This document shows, piece after piece, positions 1 through 7,575 of a stretch of DNA of 19,690 nucleotides (within the stretch, counting starts at the first letter, position 1; each line of letters starts with the position of its first letter). Origin of the DNA: Pseudolabrys sp. (lineage in GTDB: Bacteria > Pseudomonadota > Alphaproteobacteria > Rhizobiales > Xanthobacteraceae); the NCBI GenBank assembly GCA_026125925.1, contig JAHCKF010000024.1, positions 1-19,690 on the forward strand, in the 5' to 3' direction. The notes below the pieces were generated by a model. It was not told the origin of the DNA. It worked only from the letters and a program-made list of their open reading frames with translations, and made no database searches. The translations under genes and the position numbers were made by a program.

Positions 1-837
1 CAGACGCATCGGCTGGCGCCGAAGATCGTGCATGTGTCGCTCGAAAGCATCCTGCAAAACGGCTGGAGCATGGATCACTTCGCGCCCGTCGCCGCCGACC
101 GCCATGTCATGGCCGACGCCGATGCCTTCATCGAACAGCTTCTGCCGGCCATCAAGTCGCGTGTCGGCAAGGCGCGCGCGCCGTGGCTCAAAGGCGGCGC
201 AGCGGCGCCGCGCGGTTTCAGCGACGGTGCCGAAAGTGAAATGGTCCCTCATGATATCGAGGCGCTACTCGCCGAGCTGAAGAAAGAGCACCCGATCACG
301 CTGGCGCATACGACAATCGGCTGGGCCTCGACCGACTATCCGATGGAAGGCCCGCTCGACTATCTCGGCCATGACGGCGGCGCAGGTCTTGCCGCCGGCC
401 CAGGGCTGACGATCGGGGCAGCGTTGGCGCTGCGCGACAGCGACCGCATCGTAGTCGGCGTGCTGGGCGACGGCGATTTCCTGCAAGGCGCGACCGCGCT
501 GTGGACCGCGGCGCATTACAGCATCCCCTGCCTGTTCATCGTCTCGAACAACCGTTCGAACTTCAACGACGAGGTGCATCAGGAGACGGTCGCCAAGACG
601 CGCGGCCGGCCGGTGGAGAACCGCTGGGTCGGCCAACGTATCGACGATCCGGCCGTCGATCTCGCCGCCATCGCCCGCGCTCAGGGCGTCGATGCCATCG
701 GCCCGGTGAATACGCTCAGCGAATTGCGCAAGGCGGTGAAGACGGGCCTCGATGCCGTGAAGAACGGCAAGCCGTTCTTCATCGAAGCCCGTGTCAAGCC
801 CGGCTATGCCAACATCATCGTTTCGCGGCACGGCTGA
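1..837 (+). CDS. ThDP-dependent enzyme, C-terminal part
   Basis: The gene enters the window already open in frame 1, so its N-terminal half is missing; it ends at TGA 835-837. The visible part holds the end of the central domain and the whole ThDP-binding (PP) domain of the acetolactate synthase/benzoylformate decarboxylase superfamily. The cofactor motif is present: GDGDFLQG (coded near 466-489), then NN (547-552) after the expected spacing, which together hold Mg2+ and the diphosphate. Upstream is a glycine-rich GHDGGAGLAAGPG segment. It is about 65% identical over 151 residues (hand alignment) to the full enzyme at 12672-14459, so the two are paralogues. It converges on the amidase gene with a 29-bp gap. 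By family it cleaves or decarboxylates a 2-oxo acid or similar substrate; the actual substrate is unknown. Confidence 0.88.
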   Translation, partial: QTHRLAPKIVHVSLESILQNGWSMDHFAPVAADRHVMADADAFIEQLLPAIKSRVGKARAPWLKGGAAAPRGFSDGAESEMVPHDIEALLAELKKEHPITLAHTTIGWASTDYPMEGPLDYLGHDGGAGLAAGPGLTIGAALALRDSDRIVVGVLGDGDFLQGATALWTAAHYSIPCLFIVSNNRSNFNDEVHQETVAKTRGRPVENRWVGQRIDDPAVDLAAIARAQGVDAIGPVNTLSELRKAVKTGLDAVKNGKPFFIEARVKPGYANIIVSRHG

Positions 838-866
838 CAAGCCGCCCGCGCCGCCTCGCCGCGCCG

Positions 867-2351
867 TTACGGCATCAACGGCGGCGGTTTGCGATGATGC
901 GTCGCCTGCTCATAGGCATAGGCTAGCTCGAGCATGCGGGCGTCTGAATAGGGCCGGCCGAGGAAGGTGATGCCCGCCGGCAGGTCGTCGGTGGTGTAAC
1001 CCGCTGGTACCACGACCGACGGTACATTGGTCAGGAACGTGTTGAGGTGCGGCGCGCCCTTCTGATCGACGAAGGGCGGCTCGATGCCGTCCTTGATCAA
1101 GGTCGGCTGGTGCTCGACCGCCTTGTGCACGATGGCATCAAGCCGGTGGTCCGCCATCACCTTGAGCATGTTGGTCAGCAGTTGTTCGCGGGCGCGGTGA
1201 TAGGCGAGTTGTTTTTCGTCGGAGGGCGCGTCGAGCCAGCGCTTTTGCGAATTGATCCAGACCTTCTTGAACAGCGGCGATGCCAACGCTTCCTGCCGGG
1301 TCGCGAAAGGCGCTTTCGTGCCCTTGAAGTACAATGCGTACATCTGGTCGTCGTTGTCGGGATTGCGCGCCCGTTTCTTCAAGAGCGCCACCAGATCCGG
1401 AATGACGATCGGATCGACGATTTCGGCGCCGGCCTGTTTGAGTTCGGCCACCGCTTTATTGAAGACATCGTCGATCTTCTTGAAGTCGTCGGATTGCGGT
1501 TCGCTGTCATAGCCGATGGGTTCGCGCAGGATGCCGATACGCGCGCCGCGGAGACCGTTCTTCTTCAGCAAGGCGCTGTAACTCGCCGTTGTCTGGCCGA
1601 CGCCATAAGCGGTGCTCGGATCGTCCGGGTCGTAGCCGACCATGACGTCGAGCAGCTTCGCCAGATCGGCAACGCTGCGCGCCATCGGCCCGAGCGAGCC
1701 GTTGGTGGTCGGCCAGCCGCCATAGACGCCGCCGCGGCTCACCAGCCCGACCGACGGCCGCATGCCGGCAATGCCGTTCCAGATCGACGGCCGGCGGATC
1801 GAGGAGAAGCCCTCCTGCCCGATCGATGCGGCGCAGAAATTCGCCGACACGGATGCGCCGGAGCCACCCGACGAGCCGCCGGCGGTGCGCGCGGGGTCAT
1901 AGACGTTGCGCGTCGAGCCGAACAGCGAGCCGTGGGTGTCGCCGCCGCCGAGTTCGCCGAGCGTCACCTTGCCGAGCATGATGGCGCCGGCCTGCTTGAG
2001 CTTGCCGACGACGAAGGCGTCGCGGCCGGGGCGGAAGTCCTTGAACAGCAGCGAGCCCATCGTGGTCGCCATGCCGTCGACGTCTATCTGGTCCTTGATC
2101 AGCAGCGGAATGCCGTGCAGCGGGCCAACCATGCCCTGCGCCTTGAAGCGGGCGTCGAGTCTATCAGCCTCATCGAGCGCCTTGTCGTTCAGCGCGATGA
2201 CCGAATTGATGGCGGGGCCCTTCTTGTCATAGGCCTCGATGCGTGAGAGGTACATCTCGACCAGTTGCCGCGCCGTCAGCGTGCCGGCTTCGAAGGCGGC
2301 GTGGATGTCGGCGATCGTCGCCTCGACGACGTTGAAGGCTTTGGACGTCAT
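867..2351 (-). CDS. Amidase-signature hydrolase
   Basis: A 494-residue amidase-signature (AS) enzyme, normal length for the family, which hydrolyses amide bonds with a Ser-cisSer-Lys triad. Visible residues are K86 in GIPLLIKDQ, cis-Ser S160 in GGSSGGSGA, and nucleophile S184 in GFSSIRRP. The loop before the nucleophile is unusual: QEGFSS replaces the common D-x-GGS, although G178, I185, R186 and P188 keep the register. No signal peptide is seen, so it is probably cytoplasmic. The ATG has a good Shine-Dalgarno (GAAGGA) that overlaps the TGA of the upstream permease gene 10 bp away. It is the last gene of the minus-strand transporter operon, which suggests it acts on the imported compound. Substrate is unknown; a gatA role is unlikely because no gatB or gatC is nearby. 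Confidence 0.92.
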   Translation of the reverse strand: MTSKAFNVVEATIADIHAAFEAGTLTARQLVEMYLSRIEAYDKKGPAINSVIALNDKALDEADRLDARFKAQGMVGPLHGIPLLIKDQIDVDGMATTMGSLLFKDFRPGRDAFVVGKLKQAGAIMLGKVTLGELGGGDTHGSLFGSTRNVYDPARTAGGSSGGSGASVSANFCAASIGQEGFSSIRRPSIWNGIAGMRPSVGLVSRGGVYGGWPTTNGSLGPMARSVADLAKLLDVMVGYDPDDPSTAYGVGQTTASYSALLKKNGLRGARIGILREPIGYDSEPQSDDFKKIDDVFNKAVAELKQAGAEIVDPIVIPDLVALLKKRARNPDNDDQMYALYFKGTKAPFATRQEALASPLFKKVWINSQKRWLDAPSDEKQLAYHRAREQLLTNMLKVMADHRLDAIVHKAVEHQPTLIKDGIEPPFVDQKGAPHLNTFLTNVPSVVVPAGYTTDDLPAGITFLGRPYSDARMLELAYAYEQATHHRKPPPLMP

Positions 2352-2361
2352 GGCGTTTCCT

Positions 2362-3132
2362 TCAGACGTTGGTCTCGTAATTGCGCAGCAGCGCGCCGCT
2401 CCAGCCGATCAGCAGGTTCACGGCAAGCCCGAGAATGCCGGTCAGCATCACCAGGCCGAACACCGTCGAACTGCGGAACGTGCTCTGCGCCAGCGAGATC
2501 TCGCGGCCGATGCCGGAGCCTTGGGTGAGGATTTCCACCAACAGTACGATGATCAGCACGATCGGCGCGGCGATCTGGGTCCCGAGCTGAATGGCGCCGA
2601 CCAGCGAGGGAATCAGGATCTTACGCTGCGTCGCGAACCACGACAGGTGCAGCACGCGCGCGGCATCGAGCCGGTCCTGGCTGATGCGCCGCGCCGCCGA
2701 GCGCACGTTGAGCAGGATCGGCCAGATGCTGGTCAGCGTCACGACGAACAACGTCATCTGCTCGGTATAGCCGAGGATCAGCACCGCGACCGGCACCAGC
2801 GCGCCGGCCGGCATGGTGCGCCAGAACTCCAGCGACGGCCCGAGCATGCGGTCGAAGGCCTGCGAGCGGCCGAGCAGGATGCCGAGCGCCGAGCCGATGG
2901 CGATGCTCAGCACCAAAGCCTCGGCGAAACTGGTCATGGTAGTGAGAATGGCCGGCCACAGGCTGCCCGACAGCCGCAGGTCGTCGAGCGCGCGCAGCCA
3001 TTCGAGCGGCGGCGGGAAATACGGCACGCGCGGGCCGAGAAGTTGCCAGGCCAGAAGGCCGGCGATCAGCGGCAGCAGGCCGCGCAATGGCGGCGCTGCG
3101 GTGCCGGCAGCGCGCGGGTCACGCGGCGTCAT
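2362..3132 (-). CDS. ABC permease, NitT/TauT type (second)
   Basis: A 256-residue integral membrane protein of the SsuC/TauC binding-protein-dependent permease family. It has about six hydrophobic segments and a coupling loop (FATQRKILIPSLVGAIQLG, around residues 165-185) that contacts the ATPase. The ATG at 3132 gives a 4-bp ATGA overlap with the stop of the upstream permease gene, so the longer reading frame extending to 3624 is rejected. It probably forms a heterodimer with the product of 3129-3887, because the two sequences are clearly different and sit in tandem. Substrate cannot be read from a permease; by family it would be a small organic anion, sulfonate or nitrogen compound. Confidence 0.88.
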   Translation of the reverse strand: MTPRDPRAAGTAAPPLRGLLPLIAGLLAWQLLGPRVPYFPPPLEWLRALDDLRLSGSLWPAILTTMTSFAEALVLSIAIGSALGILLGRSQAFDRMLGPSLEFWRTMPAGALVPVAVLILGYTEQMTLFVVTLTSIWPILLNVRSAARRISQDRLDAARVLHLSWFATQRKILIPSLVGAIQLGTQIAAPIVLIIVLLVEILTQGSGIGREISLAQSTFRSSTVFGLVMLTGILGLAVNLLIGWSGALLRNYETNV

Positions 3133-3887
3133 GGCGCCACCGCATGGGCTTTCATGGCGCGCTCGACCGCCACCATCAGCGCCGCGTTGAGTCCCCAGCC
3201 GATGAGGCCGATGACCAGCAGATAAGCGAAAGCTTGCGCCGGCTGGATCGCCTGCTGCGCATAGACGATGCCGAAGCCGAGCCCGGCCGGATTGCCGACC
3301 ATCTCCGCCACCACCGCCAGCGCGATCGACAGAGTCAGCGCCAGCCGCACGCCGACCACGATGCTCGGCAGCGCCGCCGGGATACGCACCTTCATCACCG
3401 TGGCGCGCTCGGACAGCCGCAGCGAGCGCGCCGAATCGAGATAACTGCGCGGCGTAGCGCCGACCGCGCTCGCCGTCGCCAAAAGGACCGGCCACTGGCT
3501 GACATAGACGACGATGACCATTTCCATCTTCGAGGAGAAGCCGAAGAGCAACAGCGCGATCGAGATCAGCGAGATCGACGGAATCGAGCGCAGCACGTCG
3601 ATGCTGGCCATCGAATAGGTCCACACCGGCCGCCAGATGCCGATCACCAGCCCGGCCGTCAGGCCGATGGCGCAGGCGATCAGCCAGCCGGCGATCGAGA
3701 CGAACACGGTGTGCACGAGCTGCGGCATCAGCACGCCGTCGCTGACGAGCTGATGGAGCGCGACGAGAATACGCGACACCGACGGGATGGTCTCAAGCTG
3801 CGCGCCGACGGTGCGGGCGAAAATCTCCCACAGCACGACGAGGCCCGCCATGAAGGCGAGGCCCGGGAGATTGATCCGTTGCAACAT
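3129..3887 (-). CDS. ABC permease, NitT/TauT type (first)
   Basis: A 252-residue SsuC/TauC-family permease. It starts with a transmembrane segment (residues about 6-24), and the coupling loop RIPAALPSIVVGVRLALT lies in the second half. The ATG at 3887 has AGCAGG directly before it. A GTG at 3896 in the same frame would add three residues and give a 4-bp GTGA overlap with the ATPase stop, so it is a real alternative. Reading further upstream only follows the ATPase gene out of frame. The gene lies between the ATPase and the second permease gene and is presumably translationally coupled to both. Two unlike permeases suggest a heterodimeric channel instead of the single-permease dimer common in this family. 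Confidence 0.86.
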   Translation of the reverse strand: MLQRINLPGLAFMAGLVVLWEIFARTVGAQLETIPSVSRILVALHQLVSDGVLMPQLVHTVFVSIAGWLIACAIGLTAGLVIGIWRPVWTYSMASIDVLRSIPSISLISIALLLFGFSSKMEMVIVVYVSQWPVLLATASAVGATPRSYLDSARSLRLSERATVMKVRIPAALPSIVVGVRLALTLSIALAVVAEMVGNPAGLGFGIVYAQQAIQPAQAFAYLLVIGLIGWGLNAALMVAVERAMKAHAVAP

Positions 3888-3892
3888 CCTGC

Positions 3893-4735
3893 TCACGCCG
3901 GCGCGCCATGGCCGCGCAGCATCTCGTAGATGCGGTGCCGCAGTTCGAGATATTCCGGCATTTCCTTGGTGGTGATCTGGTCGCGCTCCTTCGGCAGCGG
4001 GCTGATGACGTCGAGGCCGATCGCCGCCGGCTTGCCGCGCAGCACGATGATGCGGTCGGCGAGCAGTACCGCCTCGTCGATGTCGTGAGTGATGAACATG
4101 ATGGTGGCGCCCGACGCCTGGTGGATGCGCCGCAGCTCGATCTGCAAATTCTCGCGAGTCATGGCGTCGAGCGCGCCGAACGGCTCGTCCATCAGCAACA
4201 GCCGCGGCTTGAGCGCCAGCGCCCGCGCGATCTGAACGCGCTGCTGCATGCCGCCCGACATCTGCCGCGGATAATCGTTGGCGCGGTCGGCGAGGCCGAC
4301 CTGCTCCAGCGCCGTCATGGCGCGGCTGTGCCGCTCGGCCTTCGGCAGCGTCTCTTCGAGGCCGAGTTCGACATTCTTGCGCGCCGTGCGCCACGGCAGT
4401 AGCGAGCCGGCATAGTTCTGGAAGACGAACACCGCGCCCTGCGGTGGCCCGGAGATGCGCTCGCCGTTCAGTTCGAGCGTCGAGCCGGGCGCCGCCGGCA
4501 CGAGGCCGCCGAATACGCGCAATAGCGTCGTCTTGCCGACGCCGGATTCGCCGAGAATGCAGACGAATTGCTGCCGGGGCACCTCGATGTTGAGGTTCTC
4601 GATGATGCGACGCTTGTAATCGCCGATGCCGAGATCGACGGCGAGCGAACGGCAGCGAAACGCGATCCCGTCATCGGATGAACCCTGCTCCGGCCGGTAA
4701 CCGCCGCTCTCAACCGCACGCTCCGCCACGCTCAA
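3893..4735 (-). CDS. ABC ATPase, NitT/TauT (SsuB/TauB) type
   Basis: A 280-residue nucleotide-binding subunit that powers the importer formed with the two permeases. Visible motifs are Walker A GESGVGKTT (residues 62-70), Q-loop Q106 in FQNYAG, signature MSGGMQQR (159-166), Walker B LLLMDEP (179-185), D-loop GALD and H-loop H217 in ITHDIDEA. The N-terminal 30 residues before the core domain are poorly conserved in character. The start is a TTG at 4735, chosen because a strong GGAGG lies 8 bases upstream; GTG at 4729 is the alternative. The gene overlaps or nearly abuts the first permease gene and follows the cysteine hydrolase by 45 bp. Confidence 0.93.
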   Translation of the reverse strand: MSVAERAVESGGYRPEQGSSDDGIAFRCRSLAVDLGIGDYKRRIIENLNIEVPRQQFVCILGESGVGKTTLLRVFGGLVPAAPGSTLELNGERISGPPQGAVFVFQNYAGSLLPWRTARKNVELGLEETLPKAERHSRAMTALEQVGLADRANDYPRQMSGGMQQRVQIARALALKPRLLLMDEPFGALDAMTRENLQIELRRIHQASGATIMFITHDIDEAVLLADRIIVLRGKPAAIGLDVISPLPKERDQITTKEMPEYLELRHRIYEMLRGHGAPA

Positions 4736-4740
4736 GAATC

Positions 4741-4748
4741 CTTCCTCC
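4741..4748 (-). promoter_or_regulatory. Ribosome-binding site deciding a TTG start
   Basis: Read on the minus strand, GGAGGAAG lies 8 bases (counted from GGAGG) before the TTG at 4735 of the ABC ATPase. No ATG in the right frame lies close by, and the ATG at 4752 opens only a seven-codon stretch in another frame. The strong site supports TTG initiation and could offset the weak start codon. Confidence 0.6.
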
Positions 4749-4763
4749 GCATCGAAGTCACGT

Positions 4764-4780
4764 CGCCGCAGACAGCGGCG
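4764..4780 (-). other. Small intercistronic hairpin
   Basis: CGCCGC, a five-base loop, then GCGGCG. This 6-bp all-GC stem lies directly after the stop codon of the cysteine hydrolase and before the ABC ATPase ribosome-binding site. No T-run follows, so it is not a terminator. It could affect mRNA processing, but short GC stems are common by chance in such DNA. Confidence 0.25.
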
Positions 4781-5524
4781 TCATTTCATGCTCACGGTCT
4801 TGAGATGCCCGATCGCGGCATCGGCCGTGGTAACGTCGCCATACTTCATGTCGATGTCGGCCAGGAACACCCAGTGCGCCGTCTGGATACGGTCGAAGGT
4901 GGCGTCGGCCACCACCGCGACCTTGAAGTTGTGCGAGAAGCCATCCACCGCCGTTGCGTAGATGCAGCCGCTCGAGGTGCCACCGCAGACGATCAGTGAG
5001 TCGATCCGATGGGCGATGAGATAGGGCAACAGGCCGGTGCCGAAGAACAGGCTCGGCTTGTTTTTGGAGAACACCATCTCGCCCGGCCTCGGCGCGAGTT
5101 CTTTGACGATCTGGTTCTCGCCCTTCTGCGGATCCGGATTGATGCCGGTGTCCTCGACGCCGCGGCGGTTCTTCGCGCGCCACAGCCCGGGTTCGTATTC
5201 CGGGCTCGCCGGGTCCTCCATGGCGCTGTAGATCACCGGCGCGCCGGCGGCCCGCGCCTGCGCGATCAGCGCTGCCGTGGAGTCGACGGTTTCCCAAGCG
5301 AACTCGCCGCAGGAGCGCCGCTGCGCGGCAATCGATTCCAGGATCGGCTTTGGCTCACGTCCGCAAAAGCTGTAGGTCGCATCGACGATCAGAACCGCCG
5401 GACGCGAGCCGAAGCCGATGCGTTTCCCATAACCGGCGGCATCGGAAATCTCGCGTTCGGCCGGCGTCAGGCAGTCGCGAAGCCGCTGCGCCAGAGCGGC
5501 TTCCTTGGTGGTGTCGGTCATCAT
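4781..5524 (-). CDS. Isochorismatase-family cysteine hydrolase
   Basis: A 247-residue cysteine hydrolase of the isochorismatase/N-carbamoylsarcosine amidase/nicotinamidase fold. The Asp-Lys-Cys triad can be placed at D48 in VLIVDATYSF, K154 in SKNKPSLFFGT and C187 in GGTSSGCIYATAVDGF. The GGTSSGC stretch with its cis-peptide position is typical. Family members hydrolyse amide or carbamoyl C-N bonds, or vinyl ethers. The N-terminal YGKRIGFGSRPA stretch resembles the N-carbamoylsarcosine amidase and maleamate amidohydrolase branch, but CGREPKPILESI after the Asp marks a subgroup I cannot assign to a substrate. The start is ATG 5524, with a second ATG directly after it and only a weak ribosome-binding site. 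It lies inside the transporter operon, between binding protein and ATPase, so it probably acts on the imported substrate. Confidence 0.9.
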   Translation of the reverse strand: MMTDTTKEAALAQRLRDCLTPAEREISDAAGYGKRIGFGSRPAVLIVDATYSFCGREPKPILESIAAQRRSCGEFAWETVDSTAALIAQARAAGAPVIYSAMEDPASPEYEPGLWRAKNRRGVEDTGINPDPQKGENQIVKELAPRPGEMVFSKNKPSLFFGTGLLPYLIAHRIDSLIVCGGTSSGCIYATAVDGFSHNFKVAVVADATFDRIQTAHWVFLADIDMKYGDVTTADAAIGHLKTVSMK

Positions 5525-5551
5525 TCCAGTCTCGATTCTTCAGGCGTGGCG

Positions 5552-6526
5552 TTACTGGGCCCAGGCCGGCAGCAAGGCCTCTTTCTTCACGGGCGGGAAA
5601 TCGCTGGTGCGCTTGAGGATGTCGATCCAGGTCGCCACGTCCTGGCCCTGCTCCTTCTTGAGATCCTCGGCGGTCGTCGAGAAATGGAATTCCGGGATCG
5701 GAATGCGGTCGAGGATCGGCCCCTTCAGCCCGGTGTAAGAGCTCAGAATCGTCTTCGCCTCCTCGCGATTGGCTTCGATCCACTTCACCGCGTCTTCGAG
5801 AGCCGCCGAGAAAGCGAGAACGCGGTCCTTGTTGGCATTGGCCCAGTCGCGCTGCGCCAGCAGGATGCCGACATAGGCGCGATCGCCGATCGAGCGGAAC
5901 GGATTGCCGAGCGACACGCCGCCGTTAGCGACGGCGCTGGTCGCAAAGGGTTCGATCTCTTCGATCGCATCGACGCGGCCCGCCTTCAACAGGTCGGGCA
6001 GTTGCGGCACCGTGCCGCTGACCCAGCGGATGCGCTTGAAATCGACGCCCTGCTTCTGCAGCCCGTCGAGCAGCGCAAAGTGGATGTTGCCCGTCAGCGT
6101 CAGGGTGCCGACGGTTTTGCCTTCGAGCTGCTTGATCGAAGTGATTCCGGATTCCTTGCTGGCGACAATATCGGAGGTGGGCACCTTCTTGGTGTCCAGC
6201 GCGGCGCCCGTCACCACCACGATCGGGAGTCCCTGCCCGGCCGCGGCGATCAGCGCCGGCTGCGTCCCCATCGCGATATCGAACTGTCGGCCGAGTGTCG
6301 CGATGGAGTCGGAGATCTGCACCTGCGAGATCGTGTATCTGGCGGCGACGTTATGCTTGACGAACAGGCCTTTCTCCTGCGCCACCACGATCGGCAGCGC
6401 GGTCGTGGTACGCTGGATCGTCACGCGGATCTCGTCCTTGGCCTGGGCATTGGCCTGCGCCGAGAACAGCAGCAGGGCGGCGGCCGCGGAGAGGCCGAGT
6501 TGAGTGAAACGTTTGTCAAAATACAT
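5552..6526 (-). CDS. SsuA/NMT1-like solute-binding protein
   Basis: A 324-residue periplasmic binding protein for the NitT/TauT-type ABC importer. A signal peptide is clear: basic MYFDKR, a hydrophobic stretch, then AQANAQA before KDEIRV (cleavage near residue 28). The mature part begins with the family pattern of a beta strand followed by LPIVVAQEKGLFVKH, as in NMT1-like/SsuA proteins. ATG 6526 has GAAGG nine bases upstream; the longer frame to 6616 has no signal peptide at its start and overlaps the gene before it. The cysteine hydrolase gene follows after 27 bp. The ligand is unknown; by family it would be a sulfonate, nitrate, pyrimidine precursor, urea-like or aromatic acid. Confidence 0.9.
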   Translation of the reverse strand: MYFDKRFTQLGLSAAAALLLFSAQANAQAKDEIRVTIQRTTTALPIVVAQEKGLFVKHNVAARYTISQVQISDSIATLGRQFDIAMGTQPALIAAAGQGLPIVVVTGAALDTKKVPTSDIVASKESGITSIKQLEGKTVGTLTLTGNIHFALLDGLQKQGVDFKRIRWVSGTVPQLPDLLKAGRVDAIEEIEPFATSAVANGGVSLGNPFRSIGDRAYVGILLAQRDWANANKDRVLAFSAALEDAVKWIEANREEAKTILSSYTGLKGPILDRIPIPEFHFSTTAEDLKKEQGQDVATWIDILKRTSDFPPVKKEALLPAWAQ

Positions 6527-6555
6527 GGGGCAATTCCTTCTTTCGTCAGAACAGC

Positions 6556-6573
6556 GGCGGCTGGATCGCCGCC
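6556..6573 (-). other. Small intercistronic hairpin
   Basis: GGCGGC, loop TGGATC, then GCCGCC: a 6-bp GC stem directly after the stop codon of the Bug-type receptor gene. No T-run follows. It could be a weak processing or decay barrier between two binding-protein genes, but chance is possible. Confidence 0.25.
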
Positions 6574-7575
6574 TTACGGTTTGGCGGTCTTCACCTGTGC
6601 CGCGATCTCGTTCCACTGCGACACCTGATCGGCGATGAATGAATCGAATTCGGACGGCGTCGTCTTCTTGACGAAGATGCCGAGCGGCTCGAGGCGCTTT
6701 TGCACGTCGGGCTTGTCGAGGGCGCGGTTGAGCGCGGCATTGAGCTTCTCGATCACCGCCTTTGGCGTATCGGCCGGTGCGGCGAGGCCATACCAGGTGC
6801 CCTGCTTGAAGCCCGGCAGATCGATGCCCTTCTCGGCGAAGGTCGGCACCGTAGGCGCCTCCTTCAGGCGCTGCTGTCCGATGGCGGCAAGCATCTTCAG
6901 CTTGCCTTCCTGCACCAAGCCGATCGCGCTTTGCGGACCGACGAAGGCGCTGGTGATGCGGCCGGCCAGCAGATCGGTGACGGCCGGCGTCATGCCGCGA
7001 TAAGGCACCATCAGCGGCGCGATCTTGGCGGCCTTGGCGAAAGACAGGCCGGCGAGATGCGGCGTGCTGCCGAGCCCGGCATTCGCGATCGACACACCGT
7101 CCCCGGCCTTGCGCGCATTCTGGATGAAGCTTTCGAGATCCGGCGTCTTGCTGTCGGCCGGAACGACGAGGACCAGGGTCGACTCGGTCGTCTGCCCGAC
7201 CATCTTGAAGTCCTTGACCGGATCGTAGCCGACGTTGTTGTGAAAATGCGACAGCACGGCAAATGACATATCAACGGCGACCAGCGTGTAACCGTCCGGC
7301 TTCGACCGCGCGACATAGGCAAAGGCGATGGCGCCGCCGGCTCCTGCCTTGTTCTCGACGACGACGGTGCCGTTGATTTCCTTCGACAGACCATCGGCAA
7401 CCGCGCGGGCAATGACATCGACCGGACCGCCGGCGGCAAAGGGAACGACGAGGGTGATGGGACGATCGGGGAACTCGGCGGCGCCGGCACGCGATTGGAA
7501 CAATCCGGACAAAAGGCCGCAGACAACGAGCGACGCGGCACCAAGACGCTTCAACCAGATACTTCCGACTTTCAT
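6574..7575 (-). CDS. Bug-type (TctC) solute-binding protein
   Basis: A 333-residue periplasmic receptor of the Bug/TctC family, which normally feeds tripartite tricarboxylate transporters (TctA/TctB). A signal peptide (residues about 1-32, ending SRAGA) precedes EFPDRPITLVVPFAAGGPVD, the hallmark N-terminus of the mature family. Near the C-terminus is the usual LEPLGIFVKKTTPSEFDSFI region. ATG 7575 has GGAG nine bases upstream; the longer frame to 7776 adds a region with no protein character. No tctA or tctB gene is in the window, which is common for this expanded family. It is the first gene of the minus operon, 47 bp before the SsuA-like protein. It may serve a distant transporter or act as a substrate sensor. 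Confidence 0.92.
   Translation of the reverse strand: MKVGSIWLKRLGAASLVVCGLLSGLFQSRAGAAEFPDRPITLVVPFAAGGPVDVIARAVADGLSKEINGTVVVENKAGAGGAIAFAYVARSKPDGYTLVAVDMSFAVLSHFHNNVGYDPVKDFKMVGQTTESTLVLVVPADSKTPDLESFIQNARKAGDGVSIANAGLGSTPHLAGLSFAKAAKIAPLMVPYRGMTPAVTDLLAGRITSAFVGPQSAIGLVQEGKLKMLAAIGQQRLKEAPTVPTFAEKGIDLPGFKQGTWYGLAAPADTPKAVIEKLNAALNRALDKPDVQKRLEPLGIFVKKTTPSEFDSFIADQVSQWNEIAAQVKTAKP

Noticed and set aside
1047..2246. 399-codon open frame on + antisense to the amidase
   Set aside because: Low-complexity Arg/Ala/Asp sequence; the minus strand carries an intact amidase with its triad.
4781..5524. Naming the cysteine hydrolase as nicF or N-carbamoylsarcosine amidase
   Set aside because: Only the fold and triad are shared. 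No nicotinate or creatinine pathway genes are nearby, and the segment after the Asp differs.
5009..6628. 539-codon open frame on + antisense to the cysteine hydrolase and binding-protein genes
   Set aside because: Its product is rich in Arg, Asp and His with no domain, while the opposite strand encodes two clear families with ribosome-binding sites. It is a high-GC shadow.
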